A stretch of 64,000 nt of DNA from Bordetella holmesii ATCC 51541 (GCA_000612485.1 CP007494.1:1364001-1428000); one strand, 5' to 3'. Numbered from the stretch's first letter, positions 9,757-21,449 are shown. A program made the numbers and translations. Notes: a model not told the origin generated them from the letters alone.

Positions 9757-9828
9757 TCGCGGGCCTAGTGCCCGCGAGCGGTTATACTGCGTCCCAGCCC
9801 GCCCAGGCCAGTTTGGCCCTGGCGGGCT
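9757..9828 (+). promoter_or_regulatory. Two strong hairpins and a -10-like TATACT between rpsD and rpoA
   Basis: TCGCGGGC (9757-9764) pairs with GCCCGCGA (9770-9777). A second stem of about 14 pairs with one bulge spans 9796-9828, followed by a short T stretch. TATACT (9783-9788) lies between them, without a good -35 partner. The arrangement could attenuate, process or separately start rpoA-rplQ transcription. Both hairpins are seen directly; the role is inferred. Confidence 0.5.
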
Positions 9829-9929
9829 TTGCGGTGTTCTAGACCACCGTTTTCCTGCTGTCCGCAGCGTTTACTTCCATCAGCCTTATCGGTGTAACGA
9901 GCCGAGGGTATTGAAAAGGAACACAGTAC

Positions 9930-10916
9930 ATGTCCACTCAAGGTTTTCTGAAGCCGCGCTCCATTGAAGTCGAGCCGGTCGGCCCCAACCACGCCAAGAT
10001 CGTGATGGAGCCTTTCGAACGCGGCTACGGCCACACGCTGGGCAACGCGCTGCGCCGCATCCTGTTGTCTTCGATGACCGGCTATGCGCCGACCGAAGTC
10101 CAGATGACCGGTGTCGTGCATGAATACTCGACCATTCCGGGCGTGCGTGAAGATGTCGTCGACATCCTGCTGAACCTGAAGGGCGTGGTGTTCAAGCTGC
10201 ACAATCGCGACGAAGTCACGCTGATCCTGCGCAAGAACGGCGCCGGCCAGGTGTTGGCCAGCGACATTGAACTGCCGCACGATGTCGAAATCGTCAATCC
10301 GGACCACCCCATTTGCAACTTGACCGATGCCGGCAAGCTGGAAATGCAGATCAAGGTCGAGAAGGGCCGTGGCTATGTGCCGGGCAACGTGCGCGCGCTG
10401 TCGGAAGACCGCACCCACACGATCGGCCGCATCGTTCTGGACGCGTCCTACAGCCCTGTGCGTCGCGTGAGCTACGCCGTCGAGAGCGCCCGCGTCGAAC
10501 AGCGTACTGACCTGGACAAGCTGGTGCTGGATATCGAAACCAACGGCGTGATCTCGCCCGAGGAAGCTGTGCGCCAGTCCGCCCGCATCCTGATGGATCA
10601 GATCTCGGTGTTTGCCGCCCTCGAAGGCGCTGGTGACTCGTACGAAGTTCCGGTTCGCGGTACGCCGCAGATCGATCCGGTGCTGCTGCGCCCGGTCGAC
10701 GACCTGGAGCTGACCGTGCGTTCGGCCAACTGCCTGAAGGCCGAAAACATCTACTACATCGGCGACCTGATCCAACGTACCGAGAACGAACTGCTCAAGA
10801 CCCCGAACCTGGGTCGCAAGTCGCTCAACGAGATCAAGGAAGTCCTGGCTGCACGTGGCCTGACTCTGGGCATGAAGCTCGAAAACTGGCCCCCGCTGGG
10901 CCTCGAGCGTCCCTAA
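9930..10916 (+). CDS. rpoA: DNA-directed RNA polymerase subunit alpha
   Basis: The 328-residue alpha subunit that nucleates RNA polymerase assembly and contacts activators and UP elements. The N-terminal assembly domain contains [27 protein letters not shown] (residues about 20-45), and the C-terminal domain contains [38 protein letters not shown], the helix-hairpin region that binds DNA. Full length. Followed by rplQ after a 160-base spacer with its own hairpin. Confidence 0.98.
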   Translation: MSTQGFLKPRSIEVEPVGPNHAKIVMEPFERGYGHTLGNALRRILLSSMTGYAPTEVQMTGVVHEYSTIPGVREDVVDILLNLKGVVFKLHNRDEVTLILRKNGAGQVLASDIELPHDVEIVNPDHPICNLTDAGKLEMQIKVEKGRGYVPGNVRALSEDRTHTIGRIVLDASYSPVRRVSYAVESARVEQRTDLDKLVLDIETNGVISPEEAVRQSARILMDQISVFAALEGAGDSYEVPVRGTPQIDPVLLRPVDDLELTVRSANCLKAENIYYIGDLIQRTENELLKTPNLGRKSLNEIKEVLAARGLTLGMKLENWPPLGLERP

Positions 10917-10961
10917 GCCATACGGTGAGCCATGGGCAATGACGCTCATGGCCGCCCAAGA

Positions 10962-10977
10962 GGCATCTTCGGATGCC
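10962..10977 (+). promoter_or_regulatory. UUCG-capped hairpin in the rpoA-rplQ spacer
   Basis: GGCATC (10962-10967) and GATGCC (10972-10977) form a perfect six-pair stem closed by the extra-stable loop TTCG. There is no T-tract after it, so it is more likely an mRNA stability or processing element than a terminator. Confidence 0.4.
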
Positions 10978-11077
10978 ATTTATCCACCGGACCGCGGTGT
11001 GTCATTGATACGCACCGATAGAAGAGCCGGCTAACCCGGCGGCGGAAACGCTGTCTTTAGATTCAAAGGAAATCACC

Positions 11078-11473
11078 ATGCGTCACGGTAACGGCCTTCG
11101 CAAGCTCAATCGCACCAGCAGCCATCGTCTCGCCATGTTTCGCAACATGGCCGTTTCGCTGATCACTCACGAAGCGATCAAGACCACGCTGCCCAAGGCG
11201 AAAGAACTGCGCCGCGTCATCGAACCCCTCATCACCCTGGGCAAGGAACCCACTCTCGCGAACAAGCGTCTGGCTTTTGCCCGTCTGCGCGATCGCGACG
11301 CCGTGGTTAAGTTGTTCGCTGAAATCGGTCCGCGCTACGCGAACCGCAACGGCGGCTACACCCGTGTCCTGAAGATGGGCTTCCGTCAGGGCGACAACGC
11401 TCCCATGGCTTTCATGGAGCTGGTTGACCGTCCGGAAGTGGATGCTTCCGAAGCGGATAGCGCTGCCGAGTAA
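11078..11473 (+). CDS. rplQ: 50S ribosomal protein L17
   Basis: L17, 131 residues, last gene of the alpha block. [25 protein letters not shown] and the [21 protein letters not shown] region are conserved, with an acidic C-terminal tail ([10 protein letters not shown]) as seen in beta-proteobacteria. A purine-rich AAAGGAAATC precedes the ATG. Confidence 0.97.
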   Translation: MRHGNGLRKLNRTSSHRLAMFRNMAVSLITHEAIKTTLPKAKELRRVIEPLITLGKEPTLANKRLAFARLRDRDAVVKLFAEIGPRYANRNGGYTRVLKMGFRQGDNAPMAFMELVDRPEVDASEADSAAE

Positions 11474-11489
11474 GGCAACGCCATAAGCG

Positions 11490-11524
11490 GCAAAAGCGGA
11501 CTTTCGGGTCCGCTTTTGCTTTTT
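11490..11524 (+). terminator. Rho-independent terminator of the ribosomal operon
   Basis: GCAAAAGCGGAC (11490-11501) and GTCCGCTTTTGC (11508-11519) form a perfect 12-pair stem with loop TTTCGG, followed by five T (11520-11524). It lies 17 bases after the rplQ stop. Confidence 0.93.
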
Positions 11525-11528
11525 GGCG

Positions 11529-11960
11529 TCAACGCAGTGCCTGACGCAATTCTTCCGCCGTCGCGCCTAGCTCCTCGTTGCTGGCCTGAGGCGGCATCAC
11601 GAAGGTCAGATCCTGCTGCGCAATGTACTGCGTGGAGGTGATGTCCTGGGGGTGGTGCATGGGCACGATGTGCGCATGCGCATGCGCGACATGGATGCCC
11701 GTAAAGGCCAGTGCTATACGGTCTACCGTATAGAGGCGCTTCATGTGACGCGCAAGTCGCTGGCCCTGGTTGACGATATGGCCAGCCAGCTCAGCAGGCA
11801 TGTCTTCGAAGTAGGGATAGTGCTGCTTGGGAATGATCAGGACGTGGCCACGCCGGACCGGATGGAGATCCAGAAAGGCGAAAATGCGGCGGTCTTCGTA
11901 GACGGTGTGTGCGGGGAGTTCGTGCCGGGCGATGCGGCAGAACAGGCAGTTGTCCGACAT
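11529..11960 (-). CDS. HIT-family nucleotide hydrolase/transferase
   Basis: A 143-residue histidine-triad protein. The family hydrolyses or transfers nucleoside monophosphate groups (for example AMP-X or Ap4A-type substrates); the exact substrate is unknown. The catalytic triad is visible as HVAHAHAHIVP (His-x-His-x-His) near residue 98, and CLFCRI at the N-terminus is a common metal-binding start of HIT proteins. Start ATG 11960 was chosen because the conserved MSDNCLFCRIA begins there; the frame stays open upstream without homology. Divergent from cutA and convergent with rplQ. Confidence 0.88.
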   Translation of the reverse strand: MSDNCLFCRIARHELPAHTVYEDRRIFAFLDLHPVRRGHVLIIPKQHYPYFEDMPAELAGHIVNQGQRLARHMKRLYTVDRIALAFTGIHVAHAHAHIVPMHHPQDITSTQYIAQQDLTFVMPPQASNEELGATAEELRQALR

Positions 11961-12063
11961 GGGTGTCTCCTGAGGGCCTGCAACACGCGCAAAAACCGGA
12001 TTCGCGGCCAATCCCATAAAATACTCTGACTTGCCTGGCACAGGTCCCATATCAGGAGTTCCC

Positions 12064-12405
12064 ATGTTGCGCGATGACGACGTTGTGCTGATCATCAGCA
12101 ATGCTCCAGATACCTTGGTGGCCAAGCGTATTGCGCATGTCCTGGTCGAAGACGGTTTGGCGGCCTGCGTGAACCTAGGCCAGCCCGGGTTGTCTGTCTA
12201 CCGATGGAAGGATGAGATCGAGGGCGCCGAGGAGGTCCCTCTTACGATCAAGACGACCTACGGCATGCAGCAGGCCGTGGTACAGACCTTGGCGGGGCTT
12301 CACCCCTATGAGGTGCCGGAGATCATCGTGGTCCCAGTCATAGGCGGACTTGCCTCCTATCTCGATTGGGTACGCGAGCAGACTCGAAATCCGGGCGCAG
12401 GCTAA
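12064..12405 (+). CDS. cutA: Divalent cation tolerance protein CutA
   Basis: A 113-residue trimeric CutA1 protein, linked genetically to copper tolerance although its molecular role is unsettled. The family core is visible: ISNAPDTLVAKRIAHVLVEDGLAACVNL at the N-terminus, VYRWKDEIEGAEEVPLTIKT in the middle and HPYEVPEIIVVPV near the C-terminus. ATG 12064 follows AGGAG. It precedes dsbD by 12 bases, a pairing common in proteobacteria. Confidence 0.92.
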   Translation: MLRDDDVVLIISNAPDTLVAKRIAHVLVEDGLAACVNLGQPGLSVYRWKDEIEGAEEVPLTIKTTYGMQQAVVQTLAGLHPYEVPEIIVVPVIGGLASYLDWVREQTRNPGAG

Positions 12406-12417
12406 ACAGAGGACCTT

Positions 12418-14370
12418 ATGCAGGCAGTGGCGACGACTCAACAGCAACGAACCGGTCTGACAGAAATGTGGGCGTTGGCGCGGTGCCTTGGCTTACTGAT
12501 GCTGGTGATGCTGCTGGCGGGCGCGCGGTTGGCACAGGCCGCCGACGAGGCAGAGTTTCTGGCGCCCGAGCGCGCCTTTCAGCTCACGGCCAGCCAGCCG
12601 GCAGCGGATCTGCTCGAACTGCATTTCAAGGTGGCGCCAGGTTATTACCTGTATCGCGAGCGCTTCGAGTTATCGGGGCAGCCGGTTGAGGCGATCAACA
12701 GTGCCGCAGCGGTGTTTCCGACGGGTGAGGTCAAGTATGACCCCACCTTCGACAAGGACATGGAGGTCTATCATCACGACGTGGTGATCCGAGTGCCACT
12801 GGCCCTTACGGGCCAGCCGGCTCGCTTACGGGTCACCAGCCAGGGTTGCGCCGACGCGGGCTTGTGTTATCCGCCGATGTCGCAACAGGTGGCGCTCACG
12901 CCTGAGGGTGCTTCCTATGCGGTCAACGTCAGCGCCATCGATCCTGGGCAGATGGCAGAGCGGCCGGAGGCGACCACGGCTGCCGCTCCCACGGCTGCGC
13001 CCGCGACCGGCCAGCCCACCGCCTCTGGCAGCGGGCTGGGCGCCTTGCTGGAGGCGGGCGATGTCGGCCTGGCGGGCGCGCTGGGAGGGTTGGGCGTCTT
13101 GGGGGCCGCTGGCGTGTTCTTCGTACTGGGCCTGCTGCTGGCGTTCACGCCTTGCGTGCTGCCCATGATTCCGATTCTGTCATCCATCATCGTGGGTCGG
13201 GACGCGCAGGTGGTTACCTCCAAGCGTCGCGGCCTGGGACTGGCCGCGGCCTATGTATTGGGCATGTCGGTGGTTTATACGGTTCTGGGTGTGGCTGCAG
13301 GGCTCAGCGGCGCGGGTCTGGCTGCGTGGCTGCAGACGCCGTGGGTGCTGGTTCTATTCGCCCTGCTGTTGGCGTTGCTGGCTCTGGCCATGTTTGACGC
13401 GTACATATTGCAGTTGCCCGCGGCATGGCAGGCCCGGCTGTCCGAGCGCTCCAATCGTGTGCCGGGTGGCAGGTATACCGGCGCCTGGTTCATGGGCGCC
13501 ATTTCCGCCCTGATCGTCGGGCCGTGCGTGGCCGCGCCACTGGCCGGCGCATTGCTCTACATCTCGCAGACAGGCGATGTCTGGCTGGGCGGCGCGGCTT
13601 TGTTCGCCATGGCCTGGGGCATGGGTGTGCCCTTGCTCGTCGTGGGGGCCTCTTCCGGCGCGCTTTTGCCGCGCGCAGGCGCCTGGATGGACGGCGTCAA
13701 ACGTTTCTTCGGCATGGTGTTGTTGGCCACCGCCTGGTGGATGCTGATACCGATACTGCCGGCCTGGTTGCTGATGCTGGGCTGGGCCGTGCTGGCCAGT
13801 GTGGGGGCCGTCATGCTGCGTGCCTTCGAGCCCTTGCCTGCCGACGCCGGAGCGGCGCGCATGTTTGCCAAGGGCATAGGGCTGTTGTTCGCCCTGGGTG
13901 CACTGGTTTGGGTGGTCGGTGCGGCAAGTGGCGCACGGGATGCCCTGGTGCCGCTTGGCCAACTCGCCGCGCGGACGCAGATCGGCGCGCCGCGTGACGA
14001 GCATCCCTCGTTCACGCGGATCCGCACGGTGGCCGAACTCGATGCCGCCCTGGCGGCCAGCACGCGGCCCGTCATGCTGGATTTCTATGCGGACTGGTGC
14101 GTGTCCTGCCGCGAGATGGAGCGTTTTACGTTCAGCGATCCGGGCGTGGCACAACGCATGGCCGGCATGTTGTTGCTGCAGGCCGATGTGACGCAAAACA
14201 ACGCCGAGGATCGCGCCCTGCTCAAGCGCTTCAAGCTGTTCGGGCCGCCGGGCATCCTGTTTTTTGCCCCGGGTGGGCGGCTGCTGGAGCAGCCACGCGT
14301 GGTGGGTTTTCAAGATGCCGCGCGCTTTTCCGCATCGCTGGACCAAGCGGCCGCGGAGGCACAACACTAG
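12418..14370 (+). CDS. dsbD: Thiol:disulfide interchange protein DsbD
   Basis: DsbD carries electrons from cytoplasmic thioredoxin to periplasmic DsbC and CcmG-type partners. Three modules are present in order: a signal peptide and periplasmic alpha domain with the CADAGLC pair (about residues 143-149); an eight-helix membrane beta domain with TPCVLPMIPI and GPCVAAPLAG, which carry the two membrane cysteines; and a C-terminal thioredoxin-like gamma domain with DWCVSCREM near residue 560. 650 residues. An alternative start at 12466 would give a more usual signal peptide; ATG 12418 is kept because it follows cutA closely. It probably supports the system II cytochrome c assembly genes at 18037-21442. 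Confidence 0.93.
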   Translation: MQAVATTQQQRTGLTEMWALARCLGLLMLVMLLAGARLAQAADEAEFLAPERAFQLTASQPAADLLELHFKVAPGYYLYRERFELSGQPVEAINSAAAVFPTGEVKYDPTFDKDMEVYHHDVVIRVPLALTGQPARLRVTSQGCADAGLCYPPMSQQVALTPEGASYAVNVSAIDPGQMAERPEATTAAAPTAAPATGQPTASGSGLGALLEAGDVGLAGALGGLGVLGAAGVFFVLGLLLAFTPCVLPMIPILSSIIVGRDAQVVTSKRRGLGLAAAYVLGMSVVYTVLGVAAGLSGAGLAAWLQTPWVLVLFALLLALLALAMFDAYILQLPAAWQARLSERSNRVPGGRYTGAWFMGAISALIVGPCVAAPLAGALLYISQTGDVWLGGAALFAMAWGMGVPLLVVGASSGALLPRAGAWMDGVKRFFGMVLLATAWWMLIPILPAWLLMLGWAVLASVGAVMLRAFEPLPADAGAARMFAKGIGLLFALGALVWVVGAASGARDALVPLGQLAARTQIGAPRDEHPSFTRIRTVAELDAALAASTRPVMLDFYADWCVSCREMERFTFSDPGVAQRMAGMLLLQADVTQNNAEDRALLKRFKLFGPPGILFFAPGGRLLEQPRVVGFQDAARFSASLDQAAAEAQH

Positions 14371-14452
14371 GCGGCCAATCGCAGCGCCGGCCTGCGCGGG
14401 CCCGCGTCGTGCGGGGTAGTATGGCGGTTCTGTCCGCCAATCCTCCATCGTC

Positions 14453-15376
14453 GTGAACACCTCAAGTTCTCAAGCCATGCCGCTGTCGCCCGGGCCGGTG
14501 TATTTCCAGCTGTTTTTCGTGATGGCGGCCTGGGGAGTCAACCTTGTCGCCGTGAAGTATCTGTTGGGGCAGATGGACGTTTATGTCGTGGCGGCTGTGC
14601 GGATCCTGGTGGCTTTTACCGCGGTGACGCTCTTCATCCTGCTGCGTTTCGGGCAAGTGCCGCGGTTGACGCGCGCCCAGTTGGGCTGGGTGTTTGCCGC
14701 GGGCCTGCTGGTGGTCTATGCGCATCAGGTGTCCCTGGTGATGGGGCTGCGGATGACCTCAGCGGCCAACGCCACGCTGATCATGGCCACCAGTCCCTTG
14801 TTTTCGGTGGTCCTGGGAGCGCTCTTTTATCGCGAACGTCTGACCCCCGCACGTATCGTGGCCGGTGTGCTCGCGCTGGGAGGCGTGTCGCTCGCGGTGG
14901 CCGGCAGCGGCGCCCAGCTTGCTCAGGCTGGCCTGGGAGATCTCCTGGCGCTGGTGGCGGTCGTGGTCTTCGTCATCGGTGGCTTGGTCATACAGCGCGT
15001 CTCACGCGCGCTCGATCCGTTGACCATCCTTTGGTACACCTATCTGGCCGGAGCGGTGGCGCTCACCACCCATGCGGCGCTGTCGCCCGCCACGTATCAG
15101 GCTTCATCGTGGACCACGGACCCCTGGGCCTGGGGTGTTGTGTTTTTTTCGGCAGTGATCGCGTCGGGCGCGTGCAATCTGATGTGGAATCGCGGCATCG
15201 CCCGTCTGGGCATGAGCCGGGCCGCCATGTTTGTGAACTGGCTACCCATTTTTGGTCTGATGGCCGCAGCCGTCTTTCTGGATGAGCACATCACCCTGGC
15301 ACACCTGGCCGGCCTGGTCTGTGTGCTGCTGGGCACCTGGCTGGGCTTGCGGCCCGCCCAGCCAGGTGCCGTCTGA
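14453..15376 (+). CDS. EamA/DMT-family permease
   Basis: A 307-residue drug/metabolite-transporter-superfamily protein with ten hydrophobic segments in two EamA repeats, each with the usual small-residue-rich helices (for example AAWGVNLVAVKYLLG near the start and MSRAAMFVNWLPIFGLMAAAVFLDE in the second repeat). Exporters of amino acids or metabolites are common in this family; no substrate can be assigned. It starts with GTG at 14453; ATG 14477 is an alternative. It converges on hemB with 12 bases between the stops. Confidence 0.85.
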   Translation: MNTSSSQAMPLSPGPVYFQLFFVMAAWGVNLVAVKYLLGQMDVYVVAAVRILVAFTAVTLFILLRFGQVPRLTRAQLGWVFAAGLLVVYAHQVSLVMGLRMTSAANATLIMATSPLFSVVLGALFYRERLTPARIVAGVLALGGVSLAVAGSGAQLAQAGLGDLLALVAVVVFVIGGLVIQRVSRALDPLTILWYTYLAGAVALTTHAALSPATYQASSWTTDPWAWGVVFFSAVIASGACNLMWNRGIARLGMSRAAMFVNWLPIFGLMAAAVFLDEHITLAHLAGLVCVLLGTWLGLRPAQPGAV

Positions 15377-15388
15377 ATCGGGATTTCT

Positions 15389-17025
<1,637 letters not shown>

Positions 17026-17045
17026 GTGTCGACTTGGTGGGTGAA

Positions 17046-17096
17046 TGCAAACCCTATTGTATAATCGCCCGTTTGCAACAGTGGCAACAGTAGTCC
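17046..17096 (-). promoter_or_regulatory. Possible promoter region of engB-hemB
   Basis: On the minus strand TTGCCA and TATACA are about 18 bases apart just upstream of the engB GTG. The same sequence read on the plus strand contains TATAAT (17060-17065), but with no well-spaced -35. The gap to the cytochrome c4 gene is therefore probably a divergent promoter region. Confidence 0.4.
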
Positions 17097-17237
17097 CCGC
17101 GCGAGGGGACGGCTCCCGAAGACTCGAGGAGGGTTGAGGGGCTGGCAAAAAAAGCCGCATCTGGCCGCGCGGGCAGGCGTCGGGCGTAGTGTGCATCAGC
17201 ACGCTGCCTGATTCGACATCAGATCGTCGAGGTCCAC

Positions 17238-17939
17238 ATGAAGCGTGTGCTGTCCCGGATGGTGGTTGCAAGCGGGCTGATGCTCGGTCTGTCCATCACT
17301 ACGATAAGTTTCGCTGCCGACGGGCCCGCAGGCCCGGCCAAACCCGATGCCGCCAAAGGCGCGCAGTTGTTCGATCAGGGCGACGCGACGCGCGGCATCA
17401 TCGCCTGTGCGACCTGTCATGGCGCCGCTGGCAACAGCACGATTCCCGCGAATCCCAATCTGGCCGCTCAGCCCCATGAGTATCTGGCCAAGCAGCTGCA
17501 TGATTTCCAGGTGCAGCAAGGCGCCAAACTTCCTCTGCGCAAGGGTCCACAGGGCGCTCCTACGCCGATGACGGCCATGAGCCAGGCGTTGACGCCAGCG
17601 GACATCCAGAATCTCGCCCTTTATCTGGCCCAGCAGCCGCTCAAGGAGCCCGCCACCGCAGGCTACAAGAATCTCGTCGAACACGGTCAACGGCTCTGGC
17701 GTGCCGGTGCGGCCGAGCGCGGCCTGCCTGCCTGTGCGGCCTGTCACAGCCCCAACGGGGCCGGGTTGCCGGCGCAATATCCGCGGCTGTCGGGGCAATT
17801 TCCTGCGTATATTGAAGAGCAGCTCAAGCTGTTTCGCAGCGGCGACCGGGCCAATAGCGCGCCCATGCACGATATCGCCGCGCGGATGACCGATGACGAT
17901 ATCAAGGCTGTGGCAGACTATGCGGCAGGTTTGCGCTGA
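17238..17939 (+). CDS. Diheme cytochrome c4
   Basis: A periplasmic or membrane-attached electron carrier feeding terminal oxidases. 233 residues: a signal peptide ending in ISFAA, then two homologous cytochrome c domains, each with a heme-attachment motif (CATCH near residue 58 and CAACH near residue 166) and a distal Met-containing loop (PMTAMSQAL; APMHDIA). Located directly upstream of the resB-ccsA pair that attaches heme to such cytochromes. Confidence 0.94.
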   Translation: MKRVLSRMVVASGLMLGLSITTISFAADGPAGPAKPDAAKGAQLFDQGDATRGIIACATCHGAAGNSTIPANPNLAAQPHEYLAKQLHDFQVQQGAKLPLRKGPQGAPTPMTAMSQALTPADIQNLALYLAQQPLKEPATAGYKNLVEHGQRLWRAGAAERGLPACAACHSPNGAGLPAQYPRLSGQFPAYIEEQLKLFRSGDRANSAPMHDIAARMTDDDIKAVADYAAGLR

Positions 17940-18036
17940 CTGAGCCGACCGCCGGCCCTCTGAGGCCCGTCTGCCCGGCGTACCGGGCGCAGCTGTCCAG
18001 GAAAGGGGGCCGGCGGCCCACTTTCCCCTGCCATTG

Positions 18037-20117
18037 ATGACCTCTATTGCTTCCCGTCCCGCCGTCAGTAGCCTGCCGCGCGCGTTGTTTGAACTGCTGG
18101 GCTCGATGCGCTTTGCCATCAGCTTGCTGATGTTCATTTGCGTGGTCAGCCTGGTGGGCACCGTATTGCCGCAGAACCGACCGGCCAGCAGTTACGTCGA
18201 TCAGTTCGGCCCCTTCTGGTATGAGGTGTTCGACAAGTTTTCGATCTGGCATGTCTACAACAGCTGGTGGTTTCTGCTCATCATGGGCTTTCTGGTGGTT
18301 TCCACCTCGATATGCCTGATCCGGAATGGGCCTCGGATGGTGCGCGATGCCTTGTCGTTTCGCGACCATGTGCGTCAAAGCAGCCTGCGCGCTTTCCCGG
18401 AGAGGGTGCAGGTGAGCGTGGCGGAAAGCCCGCCAGTCGCGCAGCAATGGTTGCTGGCGTTGCTGCGGCGGCAGGGCTATGCCGTGCGCCAGCGCCAGGA
18501 TGCGGGGGGACCCTGCTGGCAGCAAAAAAGGGCAGCAGCAATCGTCTGGGCTATCTCTGTGCGCATGCGGCGCTCATCATTATCTGTGTGGGCGGTCTGC
18601 TCGATAGTGAGCTGCCCGTGCGCCTGCAGGTCATGTTCGGCGGCAAGCAGCCGATCACGGAAAATATGTTGATTGCCGACGTGCCCGCCAGTGGCCGGCT
18701 GCCGTTGGGCAACCCGAGTTTTCGAGCCAACGTCCTGGTGCCCGAGGGTGCCGAACGCAATACGGCGCTGGTGATGGTGGGCGACGGAGTGCTGGTGCAG
18801 CCCTTGCCCTTTACCTTGAAGCTGAAGAAGTTCGATGTGGAGTATTACTCCACCGGGATGCCCAGCCGATTTGCCAGCCATGTCGAAGTCATCGACCCGC
18901 AGGATGGCCATACGTTCGAGCGTGTCATCGAGGTCAATGAGCCGCTGCGATACAAGGGCGTCACGGTATATCAGTCCAATCTGGATGACGGGGGCAGCAA
19001 GGTGACGCTGACCGGGTATCCGCTGCGTGGCGCGGCGGCGCAACCGTTTACCGTGCGCGGAACCGTAGGCGAGGGCAACGACCTGAGCGCCAGTGTCGCG
19101 GGGCAGCATACCGAGAGCTTGATACTCAATATCACCGCCTTGCGGCCCATCAATGTCGAGGACATCACGGGCGGTGATCCACAGGGCGGCAAGCAGAGCT
19201 TTGGCGAGCACGTGGCCGCCGTGACGGGCAGCGCTGCTGGCCGCAAGAATGACCATCTGCGCAATCTCGGACCGACGATCGAGTATCAGCTTGTTGACGC
19301 GGCAGGTCAGGCGAATGAGTACCGCGTCTACATGCTGCCGGTGGATCTCGACGGATTGCCGGTCATTCTGGCCGGTGTCCGTCAGAACGCCGGGCAGAGC
19401 TATGCTTATCTACGCATTCCGGCCGATGCCAACGGGTCGCCGGCCGAGTTCATGAAGATGCGCGCCGCATTGGCCGAGCCTGCTGTGCGCGCCGAGGCGG
19501 TCAGGCGTTTCGTTGAGCGTAATCTGCCGCCTGGCGCCGACCGCCAAGCCTTGACCGAGGCGGCGGCGCGAGGCCTGGATACGTTCGCCGCAGGCGGTTT
19601 GCGCGCCTTGTCCGAGTTGCTTCAGACCCGCACCGATGCGGCGGATGTCGAGCGCGCCGCCAATGTGGTGCTGCGTTTGCTCAACAGTACGCTCTACGAT
19701 GTGCGTGCCATCATGCGCGAACGCGAACACTTGCCGGTATTGCCCGACGTCGGCCCCCAGGCGGAACTCGCCGCTCAGTGGCAGCAAGCCGCGCTCGGGG
19801 CGCTGTCTGATTTGTCTATCTATCCTGCTCCGATCCTGTTGACGCTGAGCGACTTCCAGCAGGTACAGGCAAGCGGTTTTCAGGTAAGCCGCACTCCTGG
19901 CAAGAATGCCGTATATCTCGGCTGCCTGTTGCTCATTGTCGGTATTTTTTCTATGTTCTATATCCGCGACCGACGCATCTGGATCTGGATTACGCCGCAG
20001 GCTGCGGGCAGCCAAATCCACGCGGCGATGACCTCGCAGAAGCGTACACTGGACTATCTCCAGGAGTTCGAGCGTTTCCGGGCCGCGCTGACCGACCCGC
20101 CCCGAGGTGACCGATGA
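18037..20117 (+). CDS. resB: Cytochrome c biogenesis protein ResB (CcsB-type), interrupted by a one-base frameshift
   Basis: ResB acts with CcsA in system II cytochrome c maturation at the inner membrane, keeping apocytochrome and heme reduced and positioned. The N-terminal segment (18037 to about 18505) has three membrane helices and the conserved LLGSMRFAISLLMFI and TVLPQNRP features. At a run of six G (18504-18509) the frame is lost; adding one G resumes the protein at TLLAAKKGSSNRLGYLCAHAALIIICVGGLL and continues through the large periplasmic domain and final helix to 20117. The stop overlaps ccsA (ATGA). No second resB is seen in the window, and system II needs it, so a consensus error is likely although real inactivation or phase variation is possible. 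Confidence 0.88.
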
Positions 20118-21442
20118 ATACCTCCACCCGCAGCCAGCCCTGGCATGGCAGTTTCTCCCAGACCGGTGATCAGCGCGCCGTACGCGGCCGCCCCGATTGG
20201 ACCGACGGATTCTTCTTCCTGTTGCTGGCGGTGGGGGCAGGCTATGCGCTGACCCGGCTGGGCCAGTCCATGGACTACTACGAGAAGATCATCCTCTGCG
20301 GCACGGTGCCGGCCCTGGCCTGGCTAGGGTGGTTGTGGCGGCCATTGCGGTTGTTGATGGTGGCCTGTGCGTTGGCCGCCGGCCTGGCCTTATTGCTCTA
20401 CCAGAACGACCTGGCCCGGGCAGAACAGGTTTTCTTCCTCAAATACCTTTTTTCTTCGCAGTCTGCCATCCTGTGGATGAGCGCCTTATTCCTGCTGGCG
20501 ACAGCCTGTTATTGGATAGGTATCGTCAGCCCCACGGCAGCATGGCTGGGTACGGCCCTGACATGGGGCGCTGTATTTGCCGGAATCACCGGTTTGTTGG
20601 TGCGCTGGCGCGAAGGCCACCTCATGGGTCCGGATCTGGGCCATATCCCGGTGAGCAATTTGTACGAGGTCTTCGTGCTTTTTGCGCTCATCACGGCCCT
20701 TTTTTATCTCTATTACGAACGTAAGTACGCCACGCGGGCCTTGGGCGGCTTTGTGCTGCTGGTGATCTCTTCGGCCATGGTGTTTCTGCTCTGGTACGCG
20801 TTTACGCGCGACGCCGCCCAGATCCAGCCGCTGGTGCCAGCCCTGAAAAACTGGTGGATGAAGCTGCACGTTCCCGCGAATTTCATCGGCTATGGGACGT
20901 TTTCGCTGGTGGCCATGGTGGGCTTTGCCTACCTGGTCAAACAACACGGCCAGACCACATCCTGGATCAAGCTGGCGCCTTTGTTCGTGCTTGGGGTGTT
21001 GTTATGCGGCGAGCCCATGGTGTTTCGCACGACCGGCCTGTCGGCGACCTGGATGGTCTATGGCGGAATAGGGGTAGTGATCGTCGGGGCGATTTTGTTG
21101 GCTCGGCGCCGCATCGCGCAGGCGCTGCCCGCGCTCGAGGTCCTCGATGACATCATGTATCGGGCCATCGCGATCGGCTTTGCCTTTTTCACGGTGGCCA
21201 CCGTATTGGGCGCGTTGTGGGCGGCCGATGCCTGGGGCGCCTATTGGCAATGGGACCCGAAAGAGACGTGGGCCCTCATCGTCTGGCTCAACTATGCCGC
21301 CTGGCTGCACATGCGGCTGATCAAGGGCTTGAGGGGAACGGTGGCGGCCTATTGGGCGCTGGTGGGCCTGCTGATCACCGGCTTTGCCTTCCTGGGCGTG
21401 AATATGTTCCTGTCGGGCCTGCACTCATACGGCGAGTTATAG
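20114..21442 (+). CDS. ccsA: Cytochrome c biogenesis protein CcsA (ResC)
   Basis: The heme-handling membrane partner of ResB in system II. 442 residues with many hydrophobic helices. The tryptophan-rich heme-binding WWD signature is visible as WGAYWQWDPKETWALIVW near residue 376. Histidines near the flanking helices (for example in NYAAWLHMR) fit the external heme ligands. Start overlaps the resB stop by four bases. Confidence 0.93.
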   Translation: MNTSTRSQPWHGSFSQTGDQRAVRGRPDWTDGFFFLLLAVGAGYALTRLGQSMDYYEKIILCGTVPALAWLGWLWRPLRLLMVACALAAGLALLLYQNDLARAEQVFFLKYLFSSQSAILWMSALFLLATACYWIGIVSPTAAWLGTALTWGAVFAGITGLLVRWREGHLMGPDLGHIPVSNLYEVFVLFALITALFYLYYERKYATRALGGFVLLVISSAMVFLLWYAFTRDAAQIQPLVPALKNWWMKLHVPANFIGYGTFSLVAMVGFAYLVKQHGQTTSWIKLAPLFVLGVLLCGEPMVFRTTGLSATWMVYGGIGVVIVGAILLARRRIAQALPALEVLDDIMYRAIAIGFAFFTVATVLGALWAADAWGAYWQWDPKETWALIVWLNYAAWLHMRLIKGLRGTVAAYWALVGLLITGFAFLGVNMFLSGLHSYGEL

Positions 21443-21449
21443 GCCTTGG

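Noticed and set aside
18267..18500. A separate small gene starting upstream of the resB frameshift
   Set aside because: The alternative frame before 18504 is simply the out-of-frame reading of resB; homology begins only after the G tract.
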